DNA of 64,000 nucleotides from Geomicrobium sp. JCM 19038. Its GTDB lineage: Bacteria; Bacillota; Bacilli; Bacillales; Marinococcaceae. A model generated the notes under the pieces. The model saw only the letters and a program-made list of their open reading frames with translations. It searched no databases and had not been told where the DNA came from. The stretch is taken from assembly GCF_000698125.1 (NCBI RefSeq), contig NZ_BAXA01000004.1, positions 124,001-188,000 on the forward strand. Reading direction: 5' to 3'. This document shows positions 36,486 through 46,506 of the stretch, piece by piece; position 1 is the stretch's first letter; each line of letters begins with the position of its first letter. The position numbers were made by a program, and so were the translations under genes.

Positions 36486-38166
36486 TTATTGAAGTGAGGC
36501 AGGGAAGCTTGTTAAATCAATTCCCCAAACGAGAGGTACAGCATAGTAGACACCGAAGATAATGATTATGGTGGCAACAATGTTTACAAAGAATCCTGTT
36601 TTTACCATCTCAATTATTTTCAGCTTTCCCGTTCCAAACATAATGGCATTTGGTGGTGTACCAACAGGGAGCATAAATGCCATGTTCGCAGCCATTGCAC
36701 AAGGAATCATGAGTGCGAATGGGTGAACGTCGAGAGCAATTGCCAGTGCAGCAACTACAGGTAAAATCATTGTAGCTGTAGCAGTATTCGATGTGATCTC
36801 GGTTAAAATCATGATGAAGATTGTAGCAGCAGCGATAATGATGAGTAAATTAAATCCATCTAGAACCGTAAGCTGTTGGCCGAGCCAGTCTGATAATCCT
36901 GACGCAGTAAATCCTTGTGCGATCGCAAGACCACCACCAAAGAGTAACAATACCCCCCAAGGGATGTCTCTTGAGTCTGACCAGACTAGAATGCGACCGC
37001 CTTTTGCTCGACTTGCCGGGATGGAGAACAGTAATACAGCAGCGAGCACTGCAATTAGTCCATCACTTAAACCTTGAATATTTAAGATGATCCATTTTCA
37101 TAATCCCAGAAGAAAGAGCGTGTCACCCACATAAAAGCGGCGAATAGGAAAACAATTCCTACCATCCATTCTTCGTAAGAGGTCTTGCCAAGCTTTTGCG
37201 CTCATCTTGAATAACGGCTTTACCACCAGGTAGTGATTTGATTTCAGTTTTGAAGGCCACTCTACCAAGGTAGAACCATGTGAAGAGGAGCATAATTGCA
37301 ACAACTGGAATACCGAATAACATCCAAGTAGCAAATGAAATCTCTATTCCAAAAATTTCGCGCATTTGTCCAGCAAGTATAATATTTGGTGGTGTACCAA
37401 TAAGTGTACCTACGCCACCAATCGTACCTGCATATCCAATACCGAAAATAAGGGACTTTTCGAATTTTGGAAAGTCTTTTTCCTCAGGCTTGTCCTTTAA
37501 TGCAGAAGCTACTTGAGCGGTAATTGCAAGTCCCATCGGAATCATCATCATAACTGCTGCGGTATTAGACACCCACATTGAGATAAATCCGGTAGCTACC
37601 ATAAATCCTAGCAAAATTCTTTGTGTGCTCGTTCCAATTAGAGAAATAATTAATAAAGCCATTCGTTTATGCAAGTTCCACTTTTCCATAGCTGTAGCAA
37701 TAAAGAAACCACCGAGGAATAAGAAGATTACATCGTCACCGTATGAAGAAGCAACAGCACTTCCTTCTAGAGCGCCAGTAGTGGGCAATAAGATCAAAGG
37801 CAGTAATGAAGTTGCTGGAATCGGTAAGGCTTCAGTGACCCACCAAGTCGCAATCCATAATGTTACCGCAAGTACAGCCCTTGCTTCTGAAGCTAGACCT
37901 TCTGGATTGAAGAAAGCCATTGTAAGAATAAACAGTGTTGGACCGAGTAATAGTCCGATCATTTGGGCTTTTGAATATGCTTGCTTTGGTTGATTAGGAG
38001 ATGATGGTGGTTCGGAACTACTCTTCGTGGCTGCTTCTTCTTTGGTCTTACGTTGTTCAGCAGCTTTGTCGATGTCTTTTTTATAAGAGAAAATATTAAG
38101 GAGACCTTTCGTGCGATTGTGCTGTCTCCATAAACTGTTCCATGTCGTTATAAAGGTTGCTTTCAT
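36486..38166 (-). pseudogene. SLC13/DASS-family sodium:dicarboxylate symporter, two frameshifts
   Basis: A membrane symporter of the divalent anion:sodium family, expected to import succinate, malate or fumarate. The N-terminal half has SNTAAVMMMIPMGLAI and GGVGTLIGTPPNIIL. The C-terminal half has ITSNTATATMILPVVAAL and FMLPVGTPPNAIMFGTG, the repeated SNT/GTPPN binding motifs. The frame breaks at about 37187 and again at an AAAA run near 37097. Restoring one base at each joins all parts into about 560 residues. ATG 38166 has GGGGGGA upstream. It follows a DcuS/DcuR-like system on the same strand, which probably controls it. Confidence 0.87.
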
Positions 38167-38246
38167 AGAATATCCCCCCACGATGTACATTGAAAACGCT
38201 TACTTATATTTTGCATATTTAGACATGTTTCGACTAGCTTTTTTAA

Positions 38247-38951
38247 TTAAATGAAACCATTTTGTTTTATTTCTTCTCCTTTGCTTGTAAGTTGATATTG
38301 TTGTAAAGGTCGACCGGAAGCCTGGTACATCACTTCCTTAGAAAGCAAACCAGTTTCGCTAAAGAAACGTAAGTATTTTCGCAATGAAACATGAGAGATC
38401 TGGGTTTGTTCCGAGAGTTGGGCGGTAGTTAACCAACTTGTACAGTCATTAAAAGCATGGAGAACGCGTATTGCTGTTTCTTTTGTAATCCCTTTTGGAA
38501 GGTCTCTAGGTAAGTGTCCTTCGAGTCTTTGGTCATGAAAAAGTTGATCAATTTCCGTTTGTTGATTTAACGGCTTTGCAAGTTTCTGAAAGGATTGGTA
38601 ACGCTCTAGTGCTTCTTTGAAACGTTCAAAAGTAAAAGGTTTCACTAGAAAATCAATAGCTCCATACCTTTTTCCGAGCGTGATGGATTCCATATCATTT
38701 GCCGAGGTAATCAAGATGACGTCGAGGTCAATGTTCTCGTTACGTATGAACTGTAATAATTGAAGTCCGTTCTCTTGATCCAAGTAAATATCTAACAATA
38801 ATAAATCCAGTTTTTTGTTTAAAATCATTTCTTTTCCTGAAGACAATGTGTTTGCAGAACCTTTCCAAACGTAGCCATCTACTTTTTCGGTATAAAGCTC
38901 ATGGAACTTTATAATTAACGGCTCATCATCGATGGCTCCAATAGAATACAT
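38247..38951 (-). CDS. Response regulator, CitB/DcuR/MalR type
   Basis: A 234-residue regulator. The receiver domain (1-120) has the acidic pair at D8-D9, the phosphoacceptor Asp54 in LLLLDIYLDQENG and the conserved Lys in DFLVKPFTFERF. The C-terminal ~90 residues form a winged helix (SWLTTAQLSEQTQISHVSLRKYLRF) like CitB-group regulators. It begins two bases after the sensor kinase stop, so the two are coupled. The adjacent symporter gene is the likely target. Confidence 0.9.
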   Translation of the reverse strand: MYSIGAIDDEPLIIKFHELYTEKVDGYVWKGSANTLSSGKEMILNKKLDLLLLDIYLDQENGLQLLQFIRNENIDLDVILITSANDMESITLGKRYGAIDFLVKPFTFERFKEALERYQSFQKLAKPLNQQTEIDQLFHDQRLEGHLPRDLPKGITKETAIRVLHAFNDCTSWLTTAQLSEQTQISHVSLRKYLRFFSETGLLSKEVMYQASGRPLQQYQLTSKGEEIKQNGFI

Positions 38952-38953
38952 CG

Positions 38954-40540
38954 TTAATCCTCCTTTTTCTTATATGGAATTTTTACGTTTAACGTCGTAC
39001 CTTTACCTACTAAACTATCAAATTCATACGTGCCGTTGGCTATAGCAATGGCGTTTAGCATGATCGTTAGTCCGAACCCTCGGTCAAGACCTTTTGTAGA
39101 AAATCCTTGTTGCTTAAAGGTTGATAATTGCTCATTCGTAAACCCATTACCGTTATCACTAATTTCAAGCACGAGGTTTGTGTTTTCAGTTGAGAATCGT
39201 AGTGTGATTTCTCGATTGGTTTGTTGATTTATGGCGTCATAGGCGTTGTTTAATGCATTTCCAATGACGGTAATCCAAGTGTCCAATTGACTCGAATAGT
39301 GCAGTTCAGGCCAAGTCCCTTCGCCAGTAACAGTAATGTGAACACCTGATTGATGAAGTCGTTCCAATTGATTAGAAAGGTAGCTTGCCAACGTTACGTC
39401 TTTCACATATTTGCCAACTTCATTAACACCAGCTTGATAGGATGTTGAAAGTGTCTCGATATACTCTTCAAGTTCACCATAAGATTCTGTATACACCATT
39501 GCGCCAATGATATGGAGCTTGTTCATGAATTCGTGTGTTTGCATGCGTAATTGTTGAGCGTAATTTTCAACACCTGCAAGCCTTTCTAATAAATGATCGA
39601 GTTCGCTTTTATCTCGAAACGTAACCAATGTACCTACTGTTGATTCATTCACAATGACAGGAATTCGATTTGTAATCATTTCGGTTGATTGATAACGGTG
39701 CAACTCGTCTTTTGCCATTTGTTGATGTTCTAATTGCTGTTGAATTGGTAGGTCAGGCCAAGCATCATAAATTGACAATCCGATTAGATTTGAATGAAAG
39801 GTCGCTTTTGCAGAAGCATTTGCTACGATAATCATACCGCTTTGGTCTGTTGCGATGACCCCTTCTTGCACGCTTGAAAGCATGGCTTCTCGTTCTTTGA
39901 GACGATGAGCAATATCTTCTGGTTCCATGCCATAGAGCGTTTGTTTAATACGTTTAGCAAGAAGAAAAGATCCAATTGTTCCGATCATTAAGCTAATGCC
40001 AATACTGATAAAGAGTGAGCTTAAGTGGTCAGATACATAAGCATCCACGCGATCGGTCGAAATACCGACAGAAACGGCTCCGATTTGTTCGTCTATATGA
40101 TTGTAAATGGGTGTAAATGCACGTAAAGAAGGTCCTAAAGTTCCCTCGAATTCAGAAGTATATGTATGTCCATTTTCTAACACATCCGAGATATCATCAC
40201 CAACAAACAATTCCCCAATTTCTGATGGGTTAGGGTGTGTGAGGCGTGTAGCTGTCATGTCGACAACGACTATGTAAAGCAGGTCATTTTCAACACGTAA
40301 TTTCTGAAGCATTGTACGGAGTGATTCATCAGCATAGTCAGCTTGCAACGCTTCAACAACCATAGGACTTTCTGCAAGGTGACTAGCGCTCAACAACACT
40401 TGATCTTCTAAGGATTGTCTTGCTTGTTGAGCTTGTGAGAAGGCTACAAATATTCCGCCTAATAAAATGGTGCCAAATAGCATCGCCATCGCATAAATCA
40501 TGACTCGAAATTGTAATGGTAATTTTTTTGTGCGGAACAT
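38954..40540 (-). CDS. Sensor histidine kinase, DcuS/CitA/MalK type
   Basis: A 528-residue membrane kinase. Two membrane spans (about 13-36 and 170-190) flank an extracellular Cache/PASC domain that binds di- or tricarboxylates. A cytoplasmic PAS domain follows (MLSSVQEGVIATDQSGMIIVAN), then the H-box LRMQTHEFMNKLHIIGAM near 340 and the HATPase domain (ISDNGNGF, STKGLDRGFGLTIM). ATG 40540 is chosen because GGGGTGAGG precedes it. It is first of the kinase-regulator-symporter set, with its own promoter at 40572-40601. Confidence 0.9.
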   Translation of the reverse strand: MFRTKKLPLQFRVMIYAMAMLFGTILLGGIFVAFSQAQQARQSLEDQVLLSASHLAESPMVVEALQADYADESLRTMLQKLRVENDLLYIVVVDMTATRLTHPNPSEIGELFVGDDISDVLENGHTYTSEFEGTLGPSLRAFTPIYNHIDEQIGAVSVGISTDRVDAYVSDHLSSLFISIGISLMIGTIGSFLLAKRIKQTLYGMEPEDIAHRLKEREAMLSSVQEGVIATDQSGMIIVANASAKATFHSNLIGLSIYDAWPDLPIQQQLEHQQMAKDELHRYQSTEMITNRIPVIVNESTVGTLVTFRDKSELDHLLERLAGVENYAQQLRMQTHEFMNKLHIIGAMVYTESYGELEEYIETLSTSYQAGVNEVGKYVKDVTLASYLSNQLERLHQSGVHITVTGEGTWPELHYSSQLDTWITVIGNALNNAYDAINQQTNREITLRFSTENTNLVLEISDNGNGFTNEQLSTFKQQGFSTKGLDRGFGLTIMLNAIAIANGTYEFDSLVGKGTTLNVKIPYKKKED

Positions 40541-40571
40541 GTGCCTCACCCCTTCGAACATGTATTGCTCT

Positions 40572-40601
40572 ATTATAGGGAATTTTAGCAACAGATGCCA
40601 A
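40572..40601 (-). promoter_or_regulatory. Sigma-A promoter of the two-component system
   Basis: On the minus strand, TTGGCA (40601-40596) and TATAAT (40577-40572) are separated by 18 bases and lie about 30 bases before the kinase start. Confidence 0.65.
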
Positions 40602-40620
40602 TTCATGTTTACTACGTAAG

Positions 40621-40651
40621 TCGTCCACTTTACAACAAGTAAAGTGGACGA
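40621..40651. terminator. Inverted repeat between ggt and the kinase gene
   Basis: A 13-bp perfect stem (40621-40633 with 40639-40651) with a 5-base loop and no T run on either side. It could terminate ggt transcription inefficiently or be an operator for the kinase promoter just downstream. Confidence 0.5.
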
Positions 40652-40660
40652 AGGGAAGTT

Positions 40661-42648
40661 CTATGCGTAATGAATAATGATGGATGCTTGTGCGTGAAGC
40701 ATACGATGTACTTTAAATGATAATTCTTCTTCTTCATAAAGGGCATCGATTGTGTCTTGAAAGGCTTCGGTATGGCTCACGATTTCACGTGTGAATCCGT
40801 GCAGTTGGAACAGGCGAATGACGGAAAGATCACGATAAAGTTCATCAGCCACTTCAGTGCTTTTGATCTCCTCGTTTGCTTCTAGTTCACGTACTAAAGA
40901 ACGCATGGACGTTGCATCAACAGTCAGTCCGAGTGAGGCACCGTCTCTGCGTTTATCCGCAACACCTTCATAAAGGCCTTCGCTCGTAACTCGGATGCTT
41001 TGGACGTTTCCAATTGCCATTTGTGTGTTGAATTCATGACCCATTCTTCTAAAGTACGAATTGCAGAAGTTGGAATCGTATCTTCGTACGTAATGTCTTT
41101 CGCACCCATGCTATGAATTCTCGGTTCGTCAACGGCTTCTTCAAGGGTCATTCCGTGATCAAGAACGTTGGTTATGACTTGGAATACGGCATTGATAATA
41201 CGAGGGCCACCAGGCGAGCCAACACTCATGACAGGTTCGCCTTCACCATCAAAAACGATCGTTGGCGTCATGCTTGAGAGAGGGCGTTTGTTTGGTTGAA
41301 CTTCATTCGCACCGCCTGGTACAGCATCGAAGTCGGTCAATTCATTATTAAGCATAATTCCATAGTCTGGGACCATAATTCCGGTGCCGAACAAGGATTC
41401 AATCGTACTCGTGTAGCTCACCATGTTCCCATTTGCGTCCGTGACCGTGAAGTGAGTGGTTTCGCCCATTCCGTCTTGATCTTCATACTGACTAACAAGG
41501 TCTCCTTTTTCACGATCATCAAAAGCCCAAGGATCTCCAGCTTCGACGTTTTCTGAAGAGCGATCAAGTGGAATAAGGTCGCGACGTTGCTCGATGTACT
41601 CAGGGTGCAACAACCCGTCGAATGGGACTTCAACAAACTCTGGATCACCCATGTATTCAGCACGGTCTGCATAAGCCAGACGCATCGTTTCAGCTAGAAT
41701 GTGATAGCGCATCGGGTCTCTTGGATCATATTGTCCAATATCAAAGCCATCTAGGATAGAAAGCATTTGTAGTAAGGTGAGGCCGCCTGAACTCGGTGGA
41801 GGCATACTAGCAATAGAGTAGTCGTGGTATTCTCCCCAAACCGGTTGTTCAATCGTTGAGTTGAAACGTGCGATATCGTCTGTGGTCATCGTGCCACCAT
41901 ATGTTTGGACGGTTTCTGCGATCGCATCTCCAATTTCACCATGATAAAACACATCAAGACCATGCTCTTGAATGAGGTTAAGTGAATGAGCAAGATCATC
42001 CTGAATGATAAAATCTCCCTGTTCTAAAGGTTCGCCATCGGGTAAGTATACGTGTTTAGCTGTGCTGTTAAGCAACTTCGTTTGATTATTAGAAATGGCA
42101 TCAGCAAGTTGACGATCAATGTGGAAGCCATCTGCAGCTAAATCAATTGCAGGTTGAATGAGTTCTTCTAATTCGAAGCTACCCCATTCTCCAAGTGCAG
42201 CATTTACCCCATCTAACGTTCCAGGAACGCCGACCGCTGGACCGCTTGTTGAACGTTCTGCAAAAGGAATGACGTTCCCGTCTTCGTCAAGGAACATATC
42301 TGGAGTGGCGCCAAGTGGAGCGCGCTCACGACTGTTAACAATCGTCGTTTCACCCGTGTTTGAGTCATAGACCATCATAAATCCGCCACCACCGATTCCG
42401 GACATATGTGGTTCTACAACATTCAATGCAAACTGAACCGCTACCGCCGCATCAACGGCATTTGCCCCTTCGCTTAAAAACTGTTGACCAATTTGCGTGG
42501 CGAGGTCGTGTGAACTTGAGACCATTCCGTGTTCTGCTAAGTCTACAGGAACCGATTGCTCTTCTGCGGATGCAGACTGCACGTTCATTAAGACGAGAGA
42601 ACTGATCATTGCTGCGCTCGTAATCGATGAGACCGCCTTCTTTTTCAA
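40661..42648 (-). pseudogene. ggt: Gamma-glutamyltranspeptidase with C-terminal extension, frameshifted
   Basis: A secreted N-terminal-nucleophile hydrolase that cleaves or transfers gamma-glutamyl groups of glutathione or poly-gamma-glutamate. It has a signal peptide (to VQSASAEEQ), the large-subunit SGIGGGGFMMVYD and NSRERAP motifs, and the autocleavage/nucleophile Thr in GETTHFTVTD (about residue 397). The small subunit continues with SSMTPTIVF and GSPGGPRI. The frame breaks near 41047; restoring one G (LEEW-GHEF) continues to DKRRDGASLGL, the normal family end. A further ~87-residue helical extension then follows, giving about 662 residues. The TTG start at 42648 has AAGGAGGGG. Confidence 0.88.
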
Positions 42649-42921
42649 TAAAAACCCCTCCTTGAGATGATAGATAAATAGTATAACATTCATAAAAATC
42701 AAATAATATTTAAGTGTAGCTAGTTAAGAAGTATTAAAGGGATATGAGGACTTTTTTAATGCTTAAGTATTAGTAAGTTGTTACAATAACAGGAGAAAAT
42801 ATGCGGGTATATCGTAGCGTTATGTCGAATCTAGTTCTTAGTCACTTTTTATAGAATATGAAAAAGAGCATAGAGACCTGTATGCATTACTACTATTAAA
42901 ATTCAGCAACTTCCACCTGAA

Positions 42922-42960
42922 CAAACAAAAGCCATTGAGAGGGGAATCTCTCAATGGCTT
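42922..42960 (-). terminator. Terminator of the sulfonate-type ABC operon
   Basis: A 12-bp perfect stem (42929-42940 with 42949-42960), which includes the stop codon of the ATPase gene, is followed on the minus strand by TTTTGTTTG. Confidence 0.82.
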
Positions 42961-43703
42961 GTTAAAGGTTCTTCTTCGAGTATTCTGCTTGTGACTTGTT
43001 TTTCAAGTGCAACAAGTCGTTCGTCGGTGACATCTCGAGGTCTTGGCAACGGGTTCTCAAGGTCGAGCGTAATCTCACCGTCTTCAATTAATACAATTCG
43101 ATCGGCAAGCTTAACTGCTTCGCGAACGTCGTGGGTAACGAGGAGAGACGTAAACTGATTGTCTCTCCAAATCTGTTCAATCAGATCTTGCATTTCCGTT
43201 CGTGTTAGTGCATCCAGTGCGCTAAGTGGTTCATCGAGTATAAGCAAATCGGGCTCACGAATGAGCGCTCTTGCTAAAGCAACTCGCTGTTTTTGACCAC
43301 CAGACAGCGTGCCAGGCCACTCTTTTTGAAACTCGGAAAGTCCGACTGCTTGAAGCACGGAAAGTGCTCGGTCTTTCCAGTCACCTTTAAGACCAAGCCC
43401 TACGTTATCGATGACGGTTTTCCAAGGAAGCAGTCTCGAGTCTTGATACATCATCGTGACACTCGCATCTGTTTTTTTAATCGTTTGATCATCAAACAAT
43501 AGCGCACCACTTGTCGGTTGTTCAAGTCCGGCAACAAGGCGTAGGAGCGTACTTTTTCCACTACCACTCTTTCCGACAATCGCGATAAATTGACCTTTTT
43601 CTATGGTGAGATTGACATCTTTTAAAACCTCGTTGTCTCCAAATGACTTTTGGAGTTGTGAGACGTTAATTCTGACACCGTGTTCTCTTGTTGAGTTCGT
43701 CAA
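42951..43703 (-). CDS. ABC transporter ATP-binding protein, SsuB/TauB type
   Basis: A 250-residue ATPase. Walker A is GKSGSGKST, followed by [11 protein letters not shown], signature LSGGQKQR and Walker [14 protein letters not shown]-loop VTHD. The Q-loop RLLPW form is typical of the nitrate/sulfonate/taurine group. TTG at 43703 is chosen because AGGAGG lies seven bases upstream. Last gene of a four-gene operon. Substrate class from context: sulfonate, nitrate or thiamine-precursor-like. Confidence 0.88.
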   Translation of the reverse strand: MTNSTREHGVRINVSQLQKSFGDNEVLKDVNLTIEKGQFIAIVGKSGSGKSTLLRLVAGLEQPTSGALLFDDQTIKKTDASVTMMYQDSRLLPWKTVIDNVGLGLKGDWKDRALSVLQAVGLSEFQKEWPGTLSGGQKQRVALARALIREPDLLILDEPLSALDALTRTEMQDLIEQIWRDNQFTSLLVTHDVREAVKLADRIVLIEDGEITLDLENPLPRPRDVTDERLVALEKQVTSRILEEEPLTSH

Positions 43704-43714
43704 AACAGCTCCTC

Positions 43715-44482
43715 CTATTTCCGATAGTTTGGATGCCAACGAAGGGCATTCTTTTCACCGACCTGAGCAATCATATCGGCCAATTTACCAAACAGCGCAT
43801 AAATAATAATTGTGACGATAATAATGTCTGTTTGCATAAATTGACGTGCATTCATTGCAAGATAACCGAGTCCATCGCTCGTTGCAATGGTTTCTGCAAC
43901 GATCAATGTTAACCACATTACACCTAATGCGTACCGTAGACCAACGAAGATGGAAGGAAGTGCGCCTGGTAGATAGACGTGGCGGAATAGTTGCCACCCT
44001 CGTAAGCCGTACATACGACCCATTTCAACGTAGCCTCGATCAACACTACGTATGCCGTGTAACGTATTAATGTAGATCGGGAACATAACCCCAAGTGCAA
44101 CGAGAAAGATCTTTGACGTCTCACCAATTCCTAACCATACGATTGCAAGGGGCAATAATGCGAGATGGGGAATATTTCGCACCATCTGGATGGATGTATC
44201 AAAGGTGAAAAACGACCACTTTGACCATCCGTTTAATATTCCGAGTATTAATCCAATGCTACCTCCGATGAGTAAACCAACAAAGGCACGATATAAACTA
44301 ATTTGAATGTGCTCAGCCAATGTCCCTGAAACGACAAGGCCATAAAATGACTCAAGTACGGTCGTTGGAGCCGGGAACAAACTTGGCGATACAATTTCTA
44401 ACATCGCTATCACTTGCCATACAATCAAAACGACAAGCGGTAAAAGCCAAGGTAGTAGTTGTTTTTGGAATGTGTTTGCCAT
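43715..44482 (-). CDS. ABC transporter permease, SsuC/TauC type
   Basis: A 255-residue permease with six spans. It has the [18 protein letters not shown] opening typical of the family, the EAA-like loop [37 protein letters not shown] (within about 145-180), and [14 protein letters not shown] 44482 follows AGGTGG; GTG 44491 is the alternative. It sits seven or more bases after the binding-protein stop. Confidence 0.88.
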   Translation of the reverse strand: MANTFQKQLLPWLLPLVVLIVWQVIAMLEIVSPSLFPAPTTVLESFYGLVVSGTLAEHIQISLYRAFVGLLIGGSIGLILGILNGWSKWSFFTFDTSIQMVRNIPHLALLPLAIVWLGIGETSKIFLVALGVMFPIYINTLHGIRSVDRGYVEMGRMYGLRGWQLFRHVYLPGALPSIFVGLRYALGVMWLTLIVAETIATSDGLGYLAMNARQFMQTDIIIVTIIIYALFGKLADMIAQVGEKNALRWHPNYRK

Positions 44483-44498
44483 TTTGGCCACCTACTTC

Positions 44499-45493
44499 TT
44501 ACTCAATGTTGTCAGACGCCCAAGCAGGTTCAAGTGGCATGATTGCAGAAACGTCAATTTCCTCTGGGATGAGTTCGTATCGGTAATAATCATCAGCTTG
44601 TGCTTGTTGCGCAGCAATAATTTCTTCATTAATATTCTCTACGCCATAATCACGGCGGTTTACAACCGTATCTAGAATTTCTTTCTCAATGCCGATCATG
44701 CCAGAGAGCAGTTCTGCAACATCATCAGGGTTGTCGTTTGCCCATTGGTCTGAACGGTTCGTTTCTTCTAAAACGAGCTGTACAAGTTCAGGTGATTGTT
44801 CAGCAAATTCAGGTGTTGCGTAATAGAACGTACGGTTCGGATATTCAGTAACCCCGTCATCGAGTGTCGTTACATCAAGCGTATGTTCAACGCCTGCGAA
44901 GAACGGATCCCAAGAGGCAAGCGCATCAAGTTCTCCTGTTTCAAGTGCTGCACGCCCTTGAGAAGCGTCTCCCATATAGCGAAAATCAACATCATCAATG
45001 GCAATTCCGGCATTCTCCAGTGCAAGTAAAGCCAGATAATGATGATTTCCGCCTTCTAATGCTCCAATGCTTTTCCCTTCAAGGTCTGATATGGATTCAA
45101 TGCCAGAGTCAGCTTGAACCATAATGCCTACGCCTTCTTCATGAGGAAGCTAGCGCCTACATAAAGGATTTCTCGGCCTTGCGCTTGAGCGAATATTCCT
45201 GGTCCATCTGCAGCATTACCGTAATCAATGTTGTTCGTAGACAAGGCTTCCATCACAGCGCCACCTTGATCAAATTCAATCCATTCTACGGAAACATCTA
45301 GCTCCTCTTCTTCAATACGATCTTCGAGATAACCGCTATCACGAAGTACATTTAAAGTATTGCCCGTTTGAAAGCCGATGCGAATAGTATCATTACCACT
45401 CGCTTCAGAAGAATCAGTATCACTTCCACAAGCAGCAAGAACCCCTCCGCTTGCTAATAAAAATGAACCGACAATCAGTGTTGATTTACGCAT
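44499..45493 (-). pseudogene. ABC transporter substrate-binding lipoprotein, SsuA-like, frameshifted
   Basis: A periplasmic-type binding lipoprotein for the adjacent SsuBC-like transporter. The signal peptide ends VLAAC, then TIRIGFQTGNTLNVLRDSGYLED and GGAVMEALSTNNIDYGNAADGP, both typical of SsuA/THI5-like proteins. The frame breaks near 45155: one restored C reads ASFPHEEGVGIMVQADSG and joins the C-terminal domain (ISDLEGKSIGALEGGNHHYLAL). The repaired length is about 331 residues. It overlaps the upstream VOC gene by eight bases. Confidence 0.85.
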
Positions 45494-46325
45494 TGTTGTT
45501 TCCTCCTGAGATGCTATAGTGTGCCCCTTTTGTCGTGAAGGAGCTTACGTTGTTCGCATTGTGTAAGCGTAGCTCAAATGGTCGCTCTCCTCGTGTTGTT
45601 AACGTGTCTTGAACCAGACCATTTCCTTGTGGTTCGGCGAAATGCAGCTTTGCACCTGGCAAATTTAACGTATACACAGTCGCGTTAAGTGTTTCGTCAA
45701 AAACAGGTTCTTCTACGTCTAACTCAAACCATTTTGCCCAATTGTTCACCGTTTGTTTTGCGTCGTGAACAGCCATCGTAAAGCCCGTAATTGACGTGTT
45801 CCCGGCTTCGTGTGGGTGAATGACATTGGCGTCTTTTAAACCAGCGATACGCTCGTCATCTGTTTCTTCCCAATCGATGAAAAATGGTAAAGGTAAATCT
45901 GAAGTTTCGTCACCGACAAATAATAATGACCATTCGAGAAGTGTGCCGTCTGGTCGTTTCCGGCTAAGGGGAACAGGACCATTCACTTGAAGTCCTTTCT
46001 TGCGGAAGCGTTCAGCTAATTCGTCTAGGTTTCTCGTTCGAATACACACTTTGTAGAACCCTTCTTCGAATTGATCGTCTCCGATTGCATAAAAAGGACT
46101 ATCCTTCACATCTTGTGCACCGACACGCTTGAAACGTTCAAAATCATCAATGGCTAAGAATTCGATGTATTCGATTCCGAAATGAAGAAGTGTATTGTAT
46201 GAACCGCGATGTTCGTGGCGGCCACCTTCAACCGCATGAAAGCCTTTATTTAACCACTCATCTTTGAGCTCATGAGCGTCATTAATGTAGTGAATCACAT
46301 GATCAAATGAAATATTTAAGCTCAT
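45486..46325 (-). CDS. VOC-superfamily (glyoxalase-like) protein
   Basis: A 279-residue protein of the Glyoxalase_3-like group. It opens SFDHVIHYINDAHELKDEWLNKGFHAVEGGRHEHRGSYN-type text, in which the His of the first beta-alpha-beta unit and the later GIEYIEFLAIDD segment are typical. A second half from about 165 may be another VOC module. VOC proteins are metal-dependent lyases, dioxygenases or binding proteins. It is the first gene of the ABC operon and is translationally coupled to the binding protein, so it may process the imported compound. The GGAGGATACTA site supports the start. Confidence 0.82.
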   Translation of the reverse strand: MSLNISFDHVIHYINDAHELKDEWLNKGFHAVEGGRHEHRGSYNTLLHFGIEYIEFLAIDDFERFKRVGAQDVKDSPFYAIGDDQFEEGFYKVCIRTRNLDELAERFRKKGLQVNGPVPLSRKRPDGTLLEWSLLFVGDETSDLPLPFFIDWEETDDERIAGLKDANVIHPHEAGNTSITGFTMAVHDAKQTVNNWAKWFELDVEEPVFDETLNATVYTLNLPGAKLHFAEPQGNGLVQDTLTTRGERPFELRLHNANNVSSFTTKGAHYSISGGNNNA

Positions 46326-46452
46326 TAGTATCCTCCGATTTATTCCCGATTAAATTCATATGAAATATAGAGTTTATGTTTTTAGTCTATGTAAAATGCA
46401 GATTGTTGTCAATCAATTTATAAAAATTAAAAAGAAAATGGGTGTGCTAGAA

Positions 46453-46486
46453 AATTAAAAAACCAGTTACAGAGAGTAACTGGTTT
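46453..46486 (-). terminator. Terminator of the trans-sulfuration gene
   Basis: An 11-bp perfect stem (46460-46470 with 46476-46486), followed on the minus strand by TTTAATTTTC. Confidence 0.82.
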
Positions 46487-46506
46487 CTACGATATAAGAC
46501 AGCTGC

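Noticed and set aside
37625-37993. A 122-codon frame opposite the dicarboxylate symporter
   Set aside because: It is the antisense of a conserved transporter gene and has no family resemblance or ribosome site.
43785-44127. Several short frames within the SsuC-type permease gene
   Set aside because: All lie inside a conserved permease and look like shadow frames.
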